6,581 nt of DNA from Brachyspira catarrhinii (GTDB taxonomy: Bacteria > Spirochaetota > Brachyspiria > Brachyspirales > Brachyspiraceae): the NCBI RefSeq assembly GCF_005518285.1, contig NZ_SJDU01000112.1:1-6581 (forward strand), written 5' to 3'. How positions within the stretch are numbered: the stretch's first letter is position 1; each line of letters starts with the position of its first letter. Position numbers and translations under genes: made by a program. Below are positions 6,476 to 6,581 of the stretch, piece by piece. The notes beneath the pieces are model-generated. The model was not told the DNA's origin. It saw only the letters and a program-made list of their open reading frames with translations, and searched no databases.

Positions 6476-6503
6476 TTGAAAATTATAAATTCTATGTTAT
6501 AAT
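6476..6503 (+). promoter_or_regulatory. Sigma-70 type promoter for the gene at 6539
   Basis: TTGAAA (6476-6481) and a perfect TATAAT (6498-6503) are separated by 16 nt. Transcription would start near 6510, about 29 nt before the ATG at 6539. A second TATAAT at 6468-6473 has only TTGACT 9 nt upstream, too close to act as its -35. Confidence 0.6.
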
Positions 6504-6538
6504 CGTAAAATCAAAAAATAAAAAAGGTTCTAAAACAG

Positions 6539-6581
6539 ATGGAAAAAATTGAAGAAATAAATAAAATTATCGATTCCAATA
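6539..6581 (+). CDS. 5' end of an unidentified gene, cut by the window edge
   Basis: The ATG at 6539 opens a frame reading MEKIEEINKIIDSN before the window ends. An in-frame TAA at 6506-6508 makes this the first ATG, a good promoter lies at 6476-6503, and AAAAAGG (6521-6527) is a plausible though distant ribosome-binding site (11 nt). The charged, Glu/Lys/Ile-rich start suggests a cytosolic protein; fourteen residues are too few to name a family. Confidence 0.55.
   Translation, partial: MEKIEEINKIIDSN

Larger units (their letters stand above)
6155..6538. other. Divergent intergenic region (384 nt)
   Basis: This separates the leftward redox/transporter unit from a rightward gene at 6539. It holds a leftward promoter candidate (6378-6405), a small leftward ORF (6273-6350), an inverted repeat (6368-6384) and a rightward promoter (6476-6503). 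Most is extremely AT-rich (about 12% G+C at 6361-6420), but 6241-6300 rises to about 32% G+C, so that patch may be coding, a structured RNA or an eroded gene. A weak 6-bp hairpin (6212-6217 with 6232-6237, 14-nt loop) lies between the small ORF and the redox gene. I find no promoter with both elements in the 100 nt directly before 6154. No known riboswitch core, tRNA or transposon end is recognisable. Confidence 0.6.

Overview
The window is AT-rich DNA from a low-GC bacterium. A-rich intergenic stretches, AGA-dominated arginine codons, TGA used as a stop (at the ends of the helicase and Cys-rich genes) and anaerobe-type gene families point to a spirochaete such as Brachyspira. That is an inference from composition and gene style; Clostridia or Fusobacteria cannot be excluded. 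TGA as stop argues against mollicutes.

Left part (1-4573, + strand): a short AT-rich leader with a -10-like TATAAT, then three co-directional genes. These are fabH (beta-ketoacyl-ACP synthase III), a UvrD/Rep/PcrA-type superfamily 1 DNA helicase whose ATG lies 3 nt after the fabH stop, and, 57 nt further on, a cardiolipin-synthase-type phospholipase D protein. Two of the three act in membrane lipid synthesis. The helicase between them is probably there through shared transcription rather than shared function.

Middle (4574-4683): a convergent intergenic region holding a strong AT-rich hairpin that probably terminates transcription from both sides.

Right part (4684-6154, - strand): a two-gene unit read leftward. 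A nine-cysteine protein of the C_GCAxxG_C_C putative redox family has an excellent Shine-Dalgarno. It is followed 22 nt later by a ten-helix TDT/SLAC1-family transporter. The pairing suggests a redox-linked transport function of unknown substrate.

Far right (6155-6581): a 384-nt intergenic region. I see a leftward promoter candidate, a 25-codon hydrophobic small ORF with its own ribosome-binding site inside the long leader of the redox/transporter unit, a 7-3-7 inverted repeat with TTATAAT arms, a good rightward promoter, and the first 14 codons of a further + strand gene cut by the window edge.

No tRNA, rRNA, CRISPR array, insertion sequence or recognisable riboswitch was seen. The best candidates for something undescribed are the redox-protein/transporter pair and its unusual leader.
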